Source: Pomphorhynchus laevis (lineage: Eukaryota > Acanthocephala > Palaeacanthocephala > Echinorhynchida > Pomphorhynchidae). From it: a stretch of 64,000 nt of DNA. The notes under the pieces were generated by a model. The model made no database searches. It was not told the origin of the DNA and worked only from the letters and a program-made list of their open reading frames with translations. Positions within the stretch are counted from its first letter, which is position 1. Each line of letters begins with the position of its first letter. Location: the NCBI GenBank assembly GCA_012934845.2, contig WNNJ02000980.1, positions 1-64,000 on the forward strand. The letters are read 5' to 3'. Below are positions 33,923-45,539 of the stretch, piece after piece. Made by a program: the position numbers and the translations under genes.

Positions 33923-34495
33923 CAATATGTCATCTTCTGATTAGAGATAATCAGAAGGAACTGCTATGCAATCAGGCTTCGAACCCTAATTCCTCGACCA
34001 AACATAGCAGCGGAGGCAAATACATACTAATGACGTATTTTCTCTAATAAAATTCGAATATTTAGTATCTTATTCTAATACAGAGTATACTATTTGTTAT
34101 CCATTCATAAAAATTTACCACTTAACAGTTAAAATTTATTTTTAATAATGTTGTGTTGATTTATATATTTTAATATTTTCTGTTTGATGGTATTTTTGTA
34201 GTAACCTAGTTTAAAATATGTATCTATTAAATTATTTAAATGATTTTGATTGAATAAAGAAAATATTGTTACAAATTGTTGCAATTCTTAAAATTTCATT
34301 ATTTAATGAATTATATTGATGTTACTTTAATGTTCATATCTAGATATATACCTTCTTTAATAAAAAAATTTAACCCTTATTTAATATCTGTTAAATCTAT
34401 ATTTGTATAAAGCGTACTAAAATCGTGCGTAGTTATATTCCGAAAATTTATTCCTCTTGTGTGTTCTAGAAATTTTTATGTACAATAAATACTGA
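33923..34495 (-). mobile_element. PLE-1 segment, member 2 of the identical duplicated pair
   Basis: The first 310 bp repeat 31748-32060 exactly as far as I can see. The sequence then continues into other PLE-1 RT codons (C-terminus, then the STLYTNL and INSTKEFLE region around 34390-34490), absent from the first member. Confidence 0.65.
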
Positions 34496-34569
34496 AATAG
34501 TGTTTTAAAAGACGTTTTAATGTCACGTTTAAGAGACTAGGTAATGGCTAATATAGAGTTTGCATAGCG

Positions 34570-35610
34570 CATGGAGTGAAGAAAATGCTATCAAAAAGAC
34601 ATAAATATAGATTGAATAATAACAATAAAAGAGTTTACAATTCGTTAGATAACGACTTCAATGCTTAATTTGATATAACTTAAAGATTAAAAGTTGGAAA
34701 GATTATATATTTGATGAAATTAAAAAGAAAATTAAAACTAAAGGAAAGATCAAATTAATAAAGATATGTATACAGAACTTACTAAATTAAAGGATAAGTA
34801 TATAATAACAACTATTGAATGAAGCTAGTAATAAATTTGTATTCATATGCAAAAAGCTTTATTAAGATATACTAATGAAAGAGGATAATTCTAAGGATTT
34901 AAATATAAACACAACATATGAATGTAGTGATTTAAGTTTAGAAACAATTATTAAAAGTCACTATTCAATAATGGATAAAAAGAGAGTATAAAGGTTGAAT
35001 CAGATAATAACACTATATCTACATTAAATTGGAATCCAAAATTACATAAAAATTCAATAACAACTAGGTTCATATGTAATGCTTTTAAACGTACATTAAA
35101 ACCACTTTCTGTCTATATGAATAAATACTTAAAGTAATTAAATCACACTTCAAGAAATATTGCAAGATAATCGAAATTAATACTGGTATAAAACACTATT
35201 TTAGTATTAATTCTACAAAAGAATTTTTAAAACACAAAAGGAGTAACTTTTCAGAACATAAATACGTACGATTTTAGTACGCCTTATACAAATCTAGATT
35301 TAGCAGATATTAAAGATGCATTAGAAAAATTAATTAATCTTATATTTGGAAAAATATATACATATATATGTTATAATAATTATAACGCCTATCTAACAAA
35401 AATTAAACCATCAAATAAATATAAATATATGGATAAAATTGAATTAATAGAATCCTTAAATATTTTGATAAATCAAAATTATTTAAAAGTAGGGACATCT
35501 ATATTTAGACAAGTAAAAGGTGTTCCAATGGGTGGTAATAGTAGCCCAATTATAGCTGACTTGTTTTTAAGCTTTATAGAATATGAATTTGTTCATAACT
35601 GTGTAAAAAA
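34570..35610 (+). mobile_element. PLE-1 copy, middle part of the protein, 3'-truncated, broken
   Basis: Plus-strand order: [13 protein letters not shown], the KASNKFVFICKK block, the PLSVYMNK region, [13 protein letters not shown] motif, then the open frame 35429-35662 with [19 protein letters not shown]. It is cut at about 35610, within the VHNCVK codons, by a small foldback element. It has several breaks. Confidence 0.7.
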
Positions 35611-35611
35611 G

Positions 35612-35700
35612 TTATTCAGCCAAACTGTAATTTGGCTGAAGATGATAACAGGAGCTGTCTAAATGTTGTAATTTTTGAAATAAAACTAATTTCTTCGATT
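35612..35700 (+). mobile_element. Foldback-element fragment with hammerhead-like hairpin
   Basis: A 10-bp inverted repeat TTCAGCCAAA/TTTGGCTGAA is followed by CTGAAGATGATAACAGGAGCT and TTGAAATAAAACTAATTTC. It resembles the right end of the elements at 3491-3893 and 41180-41663. Only one end is present. Confidence 0.4.
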
Positions 35701-35949
35701 CTTTAAATTTATAAAACTATAAAAAAATTTCAATTATAAAATGATATATTATATAATTTTGAAAATTATATAATTATATTCTTATGATTGTGGCACGATA
35801 TTATCCTCACAGGTATTGTTTTATTTGTTTTGTATTTCAATTACAATTCAATAATTTCTCGTTTAAGATATTTAAATTTAAATTTTATTAATTTTACTAA
35901 CCATGTTTAATATTAACTTAAAAACAATTATCTAGAAAATATTTTTATT

Positions 35950-36450
35950 TAATTTAATTGGGCTACTATAACCACCCATAAGAACACCTTTTACTTGTCT
36001 AAATATAGATGTCCCTACTTTTAAATAATTTTGATTTATCAAAATATTTAAGGATTCTATTAATTCAATTTTATCCATATATTTATATTTATTTGATGGT
36101 TTAATTTTTGTTAGATAGGCGTTATAATTATTATAACATATATATGTATATCTTTTTCCGAATATAAGGTTAATTAATTTTACTAACGCTTCTTTTATAT
36201 CTACAAAATCTAAACTTGTGTAAAGCGTACCAAAATCGTATGTATTTTAATTTTGATAATTTATTCATTTTGTCTGTTCTAAAAATTCTTTTGTAGAATT
36301 AATACTGAAATAGTGTTTTATACCAATATTAATTTCGATTAACTTACAATATTTTTTAAAGTGAGCTGTAATTACTTACAGTATTTTATTCATATAAACA
36401 GAAAGTTGTTTTAATGTATATTTAAAAGCACTACTTTGATCGAATCTAGC
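35950..36450 (-). mobile_element. PLE-1 RT-core fragment
   Basis: Minus-strand codons for [33 protein letters not shown], the [18 protein letters not shown] linker, FGTLYTSLDFVDIKEALVKL and the NTGIKHYFSIN region, with no UTR. Truncated at both ends. Confidence 0.68.
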
Positions 36451-37030
36451 AAAATCATTATATTTTAAATTCCACTTTTTTAACAAACAATACCAACCTC
36501 TCCATAACACTCAATTTTACAGCTGTTTGATGAATATATCCGCTCCAAGCTTTTACAAACTTCAAATTCATCAGCTTCTATTGCGATGTCAACAAATTTT
36601 GATGAAGTTGCAAACACTGTCACCAATGATAGTAATATTAAATGGAGACATCTAAATTATTACAATATTACAACAAAGAGAAAGCAAACAAATTACGTAA
36701 ATTGTAATTTTTATTACAATTAAAAATTAATTATCAATTATTAATTAATTATTAATTAATTTATTATTAATTAGGTTAATTATTAATTAGGTTAATTTTT
36801 ACTTTATTTTTTTATTTTTTCTTGTTTCTGACAATATTTGTTAATTAATTTTAATAAGATAATAAATAATAACTTTTTAAGAATTCAGTACAGATTTTTA
36901 ATTTTGAATAGCTTTAGCATATATCTTATATATTATAGCTTCAACATATATCATGTTTTTGCATGATATACATGTTTTTCAAAAAAAAATATTGTGCAAT
37001 TTTACAATAAATGACCTGCTCCATAAAAGC
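36451..37030. other. Low-complexity AT stretch
   Basis: Contains ATTAATTA-rich tracts around 36725-36795 and no supported gene. Confidence 0.45.
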
Positions 37031-37034
37031 TGTT

Positions 37035-37620
37035 TCTGTGAAAGGTAATAGTAGCCCGATTATAGCTGACTTATTTGTATGCTCTAAAAAATGTGAATTG
37101 CTCATAACTGTGTAAAAACTAAATCTAAACTATATAAATATATGAAATATTTGTTTCGATATATTGATGATATATGTGTATTTAACTCCTACAATTTTTA
37201 TCCAGGTAGCCTTATTCCTAACAAAACCAATATTAATGATAAAGAAGGTATATACCTAGATATGAACATTAAATTAACATTAACTAAAACTACTTTTAAT
37301 TTATATCGTAAAGATGACATATTTAAATTTACAAGAAACATATTTTTGCATGAGCATTCATGCATACCATATAATATAAAATATAATACATTAAATAATG
37401 AAATTTTAAGAATTGCAACAATATGTAATGATATTGGCTTTCTTCAAAATCATTTAAATAATTTAATAGATACATATTTTAAACTAGGTTACTATAAAAA
37501 TAACATCAAGCAGAAAATAGTAAAATATATAAATCAACACAATAATATAAAGAATAAATTTAAACTCTTAAGTGGCAAATTTTTATGGATGGATAATAAA
37601 TAATATACTTACTGAGTCGA
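37035..37620 (+). mobile_element. PLE-1 RT C-terminal copy with UTR deleted
   Basis: The open frame 37142-37603 runs from [13 protein letters not shown] through [15 protein letters not shown] to KFLWMDNK and the normal stop. The next bases jump straight to the 3' end (ACTGAGTCGACGTATTTTAT), so the whole structured UTR is missing. Confidence 0.7.
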
Positions 37621-37734
37621 CGTATTTTATATTGCAAATTAAAATAAAATTATAATTATATTGCAAATCATCATGAAATTTTAAGAATTGCCATAATGTA
37701 TAATGATATTTGCTTTCTTCAAAATCATAAAAAT

Positions 37735-38165
37735 TTTCCGCTATTGATATAAATTAATTTTTAATATTGTTGTGTTTATTTATATATTTTACTATTTTCT
37801 GTTTGATTATATTTTTATAGTAACTTAGTTTAAAATATGTATCTATTAAATTATTTAAATGATTTTGAAGCAATACGATATCGGTACAAATAGTTGCAAT
37901 TCTTAAAATTTCATTATTTAATAAAATTGTTTTTAATAATATACTTTGTATTAGAATAAGATACACTAGATAATCAAATTTCATCAGAGGAAATAAGTCA
38001 TTAGCATGTGTTTGGCCACCCTGCTATGTTGGGTGGAGGAATAGAGACTTAATCCTTTCAAATAATAATTATTTATTATTTGTTAATTATTTATTATTTA
38101 ATTATTTAATTTTTATTTATTATTTTTTATATATAGTATAAAATACGTTGACTCATATCTTATTT
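37735..38165. mobile_element. Head-to-head pair of PLE-1 ends
   Basis: 37735-37925 is a minus-oriented RT C-terminal piece. 37926-38165 is a plus-oriented UTR (ATACTTTGTATTAGAATAAG, hairpin at about 38000, then a damaged block) ending near ACGTTGACTC. The junction repeats the inverted arrangement seen at 28325. Confidence 0.6.
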
Positions 38166-38785
38166 ATATTGTGCTACTTACAACAGAGCAAATAGTTTAC
38201 TAGAGAGATGTATTGTTTCAATTTTCCTATATAATTCTTTGTAATAAAAATGTTGTAATATATTTGTATAAATGTCTATAACGTTATGGTAGCATATGAT
38301 GATCTACTATAACAACTGGATAAGTACAATATGTTATTTTCATTCGCTATTTGATCAAACTCAAAAGTAATTAATCGTTTTTCAACTTCATTCTAAACAA
38401 ATGTGTCAAAGAATCCATCAAATTCTTGAAACTCGGAAATTTGGTATTTATAATCTCTATTTAGTGAAATAATTAAATAAGCAATGTACCAAATCATATT
38501 ATTGTTAAATATGGATAAATTTCGAAACATTAATGTTCCTCGTATAATTAGCTTGTATCTTAGTTTATTAGCATTTAATATTTTGTAGGAAATGAGACTA
38601 CTCATTTGGAAAAGAAATCCATTATCATGTCTGACTTAGCACAAACTCAAATATGTAAGGAAGGTATTTTCCATAAAGGTTTGATGATTTCTTTATGCTT
38701 TCTATAACTATTTTAATTTTTATTTTGTATATATTCATTTGTTGAGTTGAAATAATTAAATCATCACATCTGATGATTTAATTAT
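38166..38785. other. No supported gene; minus-strand open frames of unknown meaning
   Basis: A minus-strand frame (38605-38393) and its continuation could be a host exon (FQEFDGFFDTF, then RLITFEFDQIANENN in another frame), but no domain or clear splice pair supports it. Confidence 0.35.
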
Positions 38786-38804
38786 CAGATGTTAGAGGCT
38801 CTTA

Positions 38805-38864
38805 CCAAATCTTCGAGGCTCTTGAGAATCGCCAAAGCGATTCTCAAGAGCCTCGAAGATTTGG
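38805..38864. repeat. Perfect 28-bp foldback at the edge of the UBA pseudogene
   Basis: Arms 38805-38832 and 38837-38864 are exact reverse complements around the 4-nt loop CAAA. The right arm is continuous with the coding frame that follows; the left arm is its inverted copy. An open frame that starts at 38789 reads through both arms by chance. Confidence 0.85.
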
Positions 38865-39350
38865 GGAGACCTATAATAGAAAGCAGTGTTGGTCTTTACG
38901 ACGACCCAACCCCGCGTCTCAACCCTTCGGAATTTCTTACTCAGGTGGCAGCCTTATCCGAAGAAATCGTCATTCGAGAAACCATCCTTCCTACAGTCAG
39001 AAATGTGGACATCCATATCAATGATGTCCAACCTACTTCATCTGATGTGGATTCTTTTCGATCACCAAGCAATAGACAAACAGCTTATGCAACAACAGCA
39101 TCTCAAAATTTACAATGCTCAAATCAAGATTATACTACTTCGTTGTTTCAACCATTAGATCGTCTTCATCTCCAGCAACATCAGCCGACAAATCAACAAC
39201 CAAACCAAACTCAAGAACAACTTTATGCATCCGAACTTGAAAAAATGCAGACAGTGGGATTCCATAGCCGTGATGCCAATCTTGAAGCGCTTGTTGCATC
39301 TATGGGGGGACGCAAAAATGGCTGTAGAACATAATGAAGACTCTTGACTT
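38837..39350 (+). pseudogene. 5'-truncated ubiquilin-like UBA-domain gene copy
   Basis: The uninterrupted frame has a Gln/Asn/Thr-rich middle (QQHQPTNQQPNQTQEQ) and ends in a UBA domain, ELEKMQTVGFHSRDANLEAL, comparable with the C-terminal ubiquitin-binding domain of ubiquilins. In the run of six G at 39304-39309 the frame slips: the expected continuation GDAKMAVEH lies one frame away and ends at a nearby stop. There are no introns, no start and no obvious poly(A) tail. The foldback at its 5' edge fits a self-primed, reverse-transcribed copy. It could instead be a diverged host exon. Confidence 0.5.
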
Positions 39351-39945
39351 TTACCAGTTGTTATGCCGATTTTTCATCACATCTTATAATTTTTGATTGT
39401 GGAAGAAAAACAAAAGCACAATTTATTAGGGCAATAAATAACGCATCGCCATACCACAAAACAAAGCAATTAACGAAACAGCTAAAATACAAATTCTTAA
39501 GATTAGGTATCAAATAGTTGCCACTGAATCACTAATTATTCTATTTTTGTCTTCAATGTTTAGTGCTTTTTACCGTTCTATTAAAGGAAACATATGATTG
39601 TGTTTGTTTCATTTAGATTATTGGGCTAAAACAATGATTGATGCATATTTTACCAAACATGCATAAGCCTAAGAAACTTGAAAGACCTATAGTACATATT
39701 TTTCCAGAATTAGCAAGACCTAATATTATTAAATACAAATTAGATGCTAGTCACATCTCTTGCATAAAGGACGATAAATGGTATCTGCTTGTGTTGTTTC
39801 ACCTTTTACTAATATTCTCTTGGTTGATGTCATTACGTTAACCTTGAATATGCTACGAGATACTGATTTTAGATACCGATCCCGAACAGATATTAGTGTG
39901 TAAATTTCTTGCACCATCAACATAATTTTTGGTTTTGACAAGTCA
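39351..39945. other. No supported gene
   Basis: Small frames at 39638-39841 (plus) and 39941-39747 (minus) show no recognisable domain. Confidence 0.4.
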
Positions 39946-39947
39946 AA

Positions 39948-40475
39948 TCAGCTAACTGAATTTTATATTATTTATAAATTAAATGCTTAATAAAATGTGA
40001 ATAATTAAATAATAAATAGCAATTAATTTTTATATAAGATTTTATATAACTTATCAAGTTAAAATTAAAAATTGAAATTTAAAATAAAAGTCATTTTTCA
40101 ATACGTATAAAGTATTGGTTAATTGCAATTCCGATTGCACTTATGACAAAAAAAACAAATCAGTTTTTATTTTGGGACTGATTCAATTATTTTGGGAATG
40201 AATCTACGTATTTTATATTATAAATAAAAAATAAAGATAACATTTAAATAATTAAATAATTGCTAAGATCTTTTATTACTTATATCAAGTTAAAATTAAA
40301 AATTTAAATTTAAAATAAAAGTCATTTTTATGAATTGACTAATAATAAACAGACGTTGTATCAGAATAAGGATTAGAAATCATAAGGAGGAACTGCTATG
40401 TTATCAGGTTTCGGCCTCTATTCCCCTATTTCCTGTGATGAAATTTGATTATCTAGTATATTATTCTAATAATAT
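39948..40475 (-). mobile_element. Two PLE-1 3'-UTR relics in tandem
   Basis: 3' ends near 39948 (AATCAGCTAACTGAATTTTA) and 40190 (GAATCTACGTATTTTATA). The second carries the UTR to a truncated structured block at 40370-40425. No RT codons. Confidence 0.55.
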
Positions 40476-40615
40476 ACATACATATAATATAATAACATAC
40501 ATATAATATAATAACATACATATGTACACATATGTATGTACAGCACAATACACATATTGTGTATTGTGCACAATACACATATTGTGTATACTCATATGTA
40601 CAGCACAATACACAG
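40476..40615. repeat. AT-rich tandem and palindromic tract
   Basis: Direct repeats of ACATACATATAATATAATA are followed by nested palindromes built from CATATGTACA and ACAATACACATATTGTGTAT. This looks like slippage plus foldback expansion. Confidence 0.65.
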
Positions 40616-40805
40616 CAAGATAACTAGCAAAATAATCTCTTAGTTCAATGGTATTGTGGCAGTTACAAAAAATCTATCATGACAAAATTATAAGTCGAAA
40701 TATTTATTGCCTTAATCAAGAAAATTATAAAATTAAATGTAAGTCGGCATGGGTGCTAATCGCGCAGGCAAAGCAAGAAACAAGCAATTTGTATGACAAT
40801 TTGTT

Positions 40806-40900
40806 AAAAGGTTATCAATTTGTAAAAGGTTATCAATTTGTAAAAGGTTATCAATTTGTAAAAAGGTTCCAATTTGTAAAAGGTTATCGTAATTTCAATT
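40806..40900 (+). repeat. Minisatellite, 18-bp unit, about 4-5 copies
   Basis: The unit AAAAGGTTATCAATTTGT repeats exactly three times from 40806, then in a variant 19-bp copy and a partial copy. The open frame 40648-40944 reads it as a K-G-Y-Q-F-V repeat, but the flanks show no domain, so coding is doubtful. Confidence 0.75.
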
Positions 40901-41179
40901 TTATTTCTACTGCCGTCATAGCGACGGAGCAATTACAATATTAATAACATTTATATTTTGATCATTTATTTTCCTTGACGGTCTTGAACTGATGCTTTTC
41001 AACTGTCTTTTTTAGTTTTTTTAGTGGTTTTTGAGTTTTATTTAAGAAAATCCTTATTATCAATATTAATAACCTGTGGATTCTGATCATGTTGACGGTT
41101 GTGAATGGAATATATACAAATTTATAAATTCTTTTCGAATAAACAAAATCAATGTTGATTTTTTTTAATTTGGAATTTT

Positions 41180-41663
41180 GGAGCTGGATCAATAGACACC
41201 TAATTTATTTTATATTTCGCTAGTTGCTACTAGCTAAATTTATAATTTGTGTTTATATATTTTATATTTTGTACGCCATCGTCGTTATTTCATTGCAACA
41301 TCGAGTTAGTGACGTGAATGCTGAATTGGCGACTTGTAAGCAAATGAACAATTGAATTATTGAACATTGAAACATTAATTCGGCATATTGTATTCTCAAC
41401 ATCGGAAACTTTTGAGGACATAAAACAATAGAACAAACACACATGTAAACAGAAAGAACAAAAAATATGAGATAGTTTTAAATAAAACTATAAATAAAAT
41501 GTTCCTTAAATAAAATGTTCTTTAAATGAAATGTAATTTTATTTTATTGTAATCCTGAAGATAATAGCAGGAGCTATCGAAATATTAAATTTTTCAAATA
41601 AAGGGAAATTATTTTCTTTTTTGTTCCCATTAAACTATCTTATCGAAAATGAAAGAAGATTAT
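41180..41663. mobile_element. Non-autonomous element of the 3491-3893 family
   Basis: The left end GGAGCTGGATCAATAG leads to a hairpin whose minus-strand reading is GCTAGTAGCAACTAGCGAAAT (41236-41214). The right part has CTGAAGATAATAGC-AGGA-GCTATCGAAATATT (41555-41585) and ends AAGAAGATTATGGG. No coding capacity. Confidence 0.5.
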
Positions 41664-42489
41664 GGGTGTCGTGTTTATTATAAAAAAATATGAAAACAAA
41701 TAAAATTAAAAAAAAGAAATGAAGTAAAAATATAAAAATTAGACAAACTAATCGTTTACAACATCGTACAAAATATTAGATGTAATATCTGCTTAGTTAT
41801 TTGACATAATACTACTACATTTTTATGAATGTAATATTTTTTATTTTCAAACAATTTGTTTCTTTTGATAGAACAATAAGATCAAAATTAAAAAGTAAAT
41901 TGTTGTTCTGCTCAAAAATTCAAAATCTTTTTGATTTACTTTTGATCGTTCGGTAAATATGTTTAACAGAAAAAATTTGATGATATGCATCTACTAATTT
42001 TGTGATAATTTCATTAAATTTTTTGATGTAAAATTTATAATTCCTCGAAAACAATTAAATTTATTTTTAATTATTTAATTATACATTATTGATTTTTAAT
42101 GTTTTCCGATTAATTATTTAATCATACAGTTAATTATTTTATCGGCAATAATTAATAAATTCATAAATCTGTAAATTAAACCGGATGTTTCAAACAAATT
42201 AGAATGTTGCAAAAATTCTAATTTTGAATAATTTTAAATATATTTTTCTATCTCATTACATAACAACGTCACGAGTAACAATATGTCATTCATGCTATAG
42301 AGGATCATATTTTGAACACAACTATACTAATAATAAAGATACTTCTATCATATTTAGGTCTCTCCTATAATTTCATTCTATAAAAAGTTAATGTTATAAT
42401 TTGTACACTAATTAATAATTAATTTATTTTACAAAGCAAATTTACTTCTTACATTTACAGTTTCACTCACTCTGATTGTCGTGTAAATA
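41664..42489. other. AT-rich stretch, nothing recognised
   Basis: No gene or transposon end recognised. Confidence 0.4.
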
Positions 42490-42780
42490 AATCATATCAG
42501 ATAACTGAGTCCACGTATTTTATAAAAATTTAAATTAATGAGCAATTATTAAAATTAAAAATAAAAGTCAATGTTTATGAAGTGACTAATAAATAACATA
42601 CGATGTATAAGAATAAGGATTAAAGGTCATCAGGAGGAACTGCTATACTATCAGGTTTGAACCCATATTCCTCGACCCAACATAGAAGTGGAACCAAATA
42701 CATGCTGATAACGTATTTTCTTTGATAAAATTTTATTATCTATTATCTTATTCTAATGTAAACTACATGCAATAAAACAT
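42490..42780 (-). mobile_element. PLE-1 3'-UTR relic
   Basis: 3' end (ATATCAGATAACTGAGTCCA on plus) and UTR with a diverged structured block at 42626-42725. The hairpin is AAATACGT/ATGTATTT in RNA sense, with a G-U pair at the variable position. No RT. Confidence 0.65.
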
Positions 42781-44359
42781 ATAATAGATACTATATGCAA
42801 TAGTATAGATAAATATCTAGATAAACAGCATACCTATGATATGAGCGTTTAACTCTGACATTAAGTAAAGTTAAAAGCTTTTTATGTTAGCAAAATTACA
42901 GTGTTACAACAAGAATCCTCGGCACACCGTATAGAACATTTGCCAGATTTTCCAGTAAAATATAAATTTTAGTAAGCTAATTTGAAGTAATTAAAGTTAT
43001 TAGGAGATACACTTGATTTTATTAGTTTTTAAATTATTAGCTTCCGGACTAGCTAAATAATTGATATTCAGAGAATTGAATAACCAAGCTAAAATAGTGT
43101 CAATATGGTGTCAGTTCTCGTTAAATGACATCAAATGACAGGTTTCTTAAATATTTGTTTTAAAACAATTATTTAGTTTAAACGCTAAATACACTTACGT
43201 TTGCTGCTGATAATGCATAATTTACCTGATTGATTATTAAATTTCATGTATTTAAAATTTTGACAGCAGCGATTTCAGCATTTACCAAACAGTGATAACA
43301 ATGAATACTTGCGTAAGAATATCAGCCTAATTTAGAAACTATAAATTGAAATTCTTTTGTTCTACACAGTGAATTAAATTGATACTCGATGCTTTACAAA
43401 TTAATATCATCATATGATTTACACGTTAATTACAGAAAATGAAAAACTGAAATTCATAAAAAAAACATTGAATTCACATGACGTAAACTAACATTTACCT
43501 TTAATGATTATATAAGAAAAAGTAATTTTTAAATTTAAGAAAGATTGAAATGTTAAATTTTAAATATATCCAAAAATATATCATCCAAAAAGTAAGATAA
43601 AGTAATTTTTAAGTTTTAAAATTAAAATCTTAAATAATTATATCCAAAATCGTATTACACTGATGATATACATTATCTTGACTTGCAAACTAAGCGATAA
43701 AAATCTAATAAAAAAGTGATATTTATATTTGTAAATTAATATAAAAAATTGATTTTTGAAAGGTTTTTATTAATATTATTTGAATAAACTAAAATAATAA
43801 GTTACAAGTATTTTTAAAATATTTATGCTGACACTGTTAAGAGAGTAGATTTAAGCAATACACTCATGCTTACTTGCTGATCAATAGGCGCTTTAGCAAT
43901 GCATCATGTTCTTTCTAAAGCAGCATGATAAGTTGAAATATAAATAAACTTAAAATTCTGATTTCAAAATTATAGATTTTATTTTTTGTAAAAAATATTA
44001 TAATATAATTATAATATAATCTAGCTGAAACTATTTGAGAGGATAATTTAATTTTATGATTAATTTATTAATAAATAATAACAAATAATATTGATAAGAT
44101 AAATAATATTAAAAAAATAATTTATTAGTAAATTGATATATACATTCTATTAAAATAAACTTAATAAATAATTTAAGAATGGATTTTCAGATTTTTAACT
44201 TTATTTTTCGATGTCCCAATCAATACTATCAATTATTGGAAATCAACATTATTAACTTATATATTTCAACTCAGCGTACGATATTTAATATCATAATATT
44301 AGTAATGTTTTGTTAAAGATAATAAATATTGTTATGATATAAGACAAGATGTAAACGAA
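42781..44359. other. Long AT-rich stretch without recognised features
   Basis: 1.6 kb with no convincing open frame, repeat border or RNA gene. Confidence 0.45.
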
Positions 44360-44600
44360 TCAGATCAGATAACTGAGTCTACGTCTTTTATACTATTAAT
44401 CAATCAAAAATAAAATAAATAATTATAAAGGATTTTATACAATTTATGTTTATATAACGATAACATTTAAAATTGAAATTTAAAATAAAAATCAATTTTT
44501 ATGAATTGAGTGATAAATAATATGGGATGTATTCGAATAAGCATTAGAGGTCATTAGGAGGAAAATCTTATGTTATCATGGTTCGGCCCTAAATTTAATT
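44360..44600 (-). mobile_element. PLE-1 3'-UTR relic
   Basis: 3' end (AGATCAGATAACTGAGTCTA on plus) and UTR up to a truncated structured block (GGTCATTAGGAGGAAAATC). Confidence 0.6.
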
Positions 44601-45539
44601 ATCTAGAATATATATAAAGAAATTTACTGCTTTGATAAATTTTAGGATTTTACGAGATCTAGAAATTTTTTATCGATTTTACTTTAATTTATTGAGTGAT
44701 CATGATAGGCGACTACTCATTCTTTATATGTTGTGGATGATAATAAAGTACATCATATCATTGACACTTAAAGTTTTTAAGTTTCAAAAAATGAAATCAT
44801 TACTTTCCGATACTCGATTTGATTTACCACAAAGTTAGATTATTTCATTCAATATATTCATTCTTTATAAATTTCTTTATAATTTTTTTTTCAAAAATTT
44901 AAAAGAACACAATCAACGATTAAGTGTGAACGATTCCATAAATCTCTGATTAGGTCGCAGTAAACATTAAATGTTCTGTTTCATTGGTAATTTTTAGTTT
45001 TAAGAATGTTGTTCGTTTTGAGCTTGTAAAAAAAATTTCGGCACCGTCCTGACTCCAACATATATAATATAACGTTGCTTTTGTAAATTGCTTACTGTAT
45101 TTAAACATTTATTAATCTTTTGCTGAAAGTGTATATCACGGTTGGCCCAATCAAGATGATAAAAATTACCGGAAACATTTTTAAATCGAGTAAAACTAAT
45201 TTTAAGCATTAATTTTTGTTATTAATTTAAAAAAATAAAAAACATTTACTATCAACAAATTAAAAGTTTTTGATAATAAGTAATGACTTGAGTAATCTTT
45301 AACTGATCATAACTGATTAAATGATTAACGATCATAACTGATTTGAGTAATTATGTTTAGATTTCAGTAATTTTGCTGCTTTTACTTGAAAAATATTTCG
45401 CTCTTTTCTTCGCTGTCTGTCGAAGAGACGTAGTCCACTATCAGCCTTTACATAGGTCTGATCCGGAAGACACGTAGCTACGTGGGAAATTAGCTGTTAT
45501 GTCTAAAAGAGAAAGAAACAAGCAAAAGTATGAAGGGAG
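44601..45539. other. No supported gene
   Basis: Two short frames (44632-44838 plus, 45209-45000 minus) have no recognisable domain. The stretch ends where the RT-RNase H fossil begins. Confidence 0.4.

Noticed and set aside
38250-38640. Host exon on the minus strand
   Set aside because: Open frames exist but there is no recognised domain and no convincing splice pair.
39747-39941. Minus-strand peptide next to the UBA pseudogene
   Set aside because: No recognisable family; AT-rich flanks and short length make chance likely.
40806-40900. CRISPR-like array
   Set aside because: The 18-bp units are contiguous with no spacers and the genome is eukaryotic; it is a minisatellite.
45000-45209. Small minus-strand gene of 69 codons
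   Set aside because: No domain, no splice support and no homologous copy in the window.
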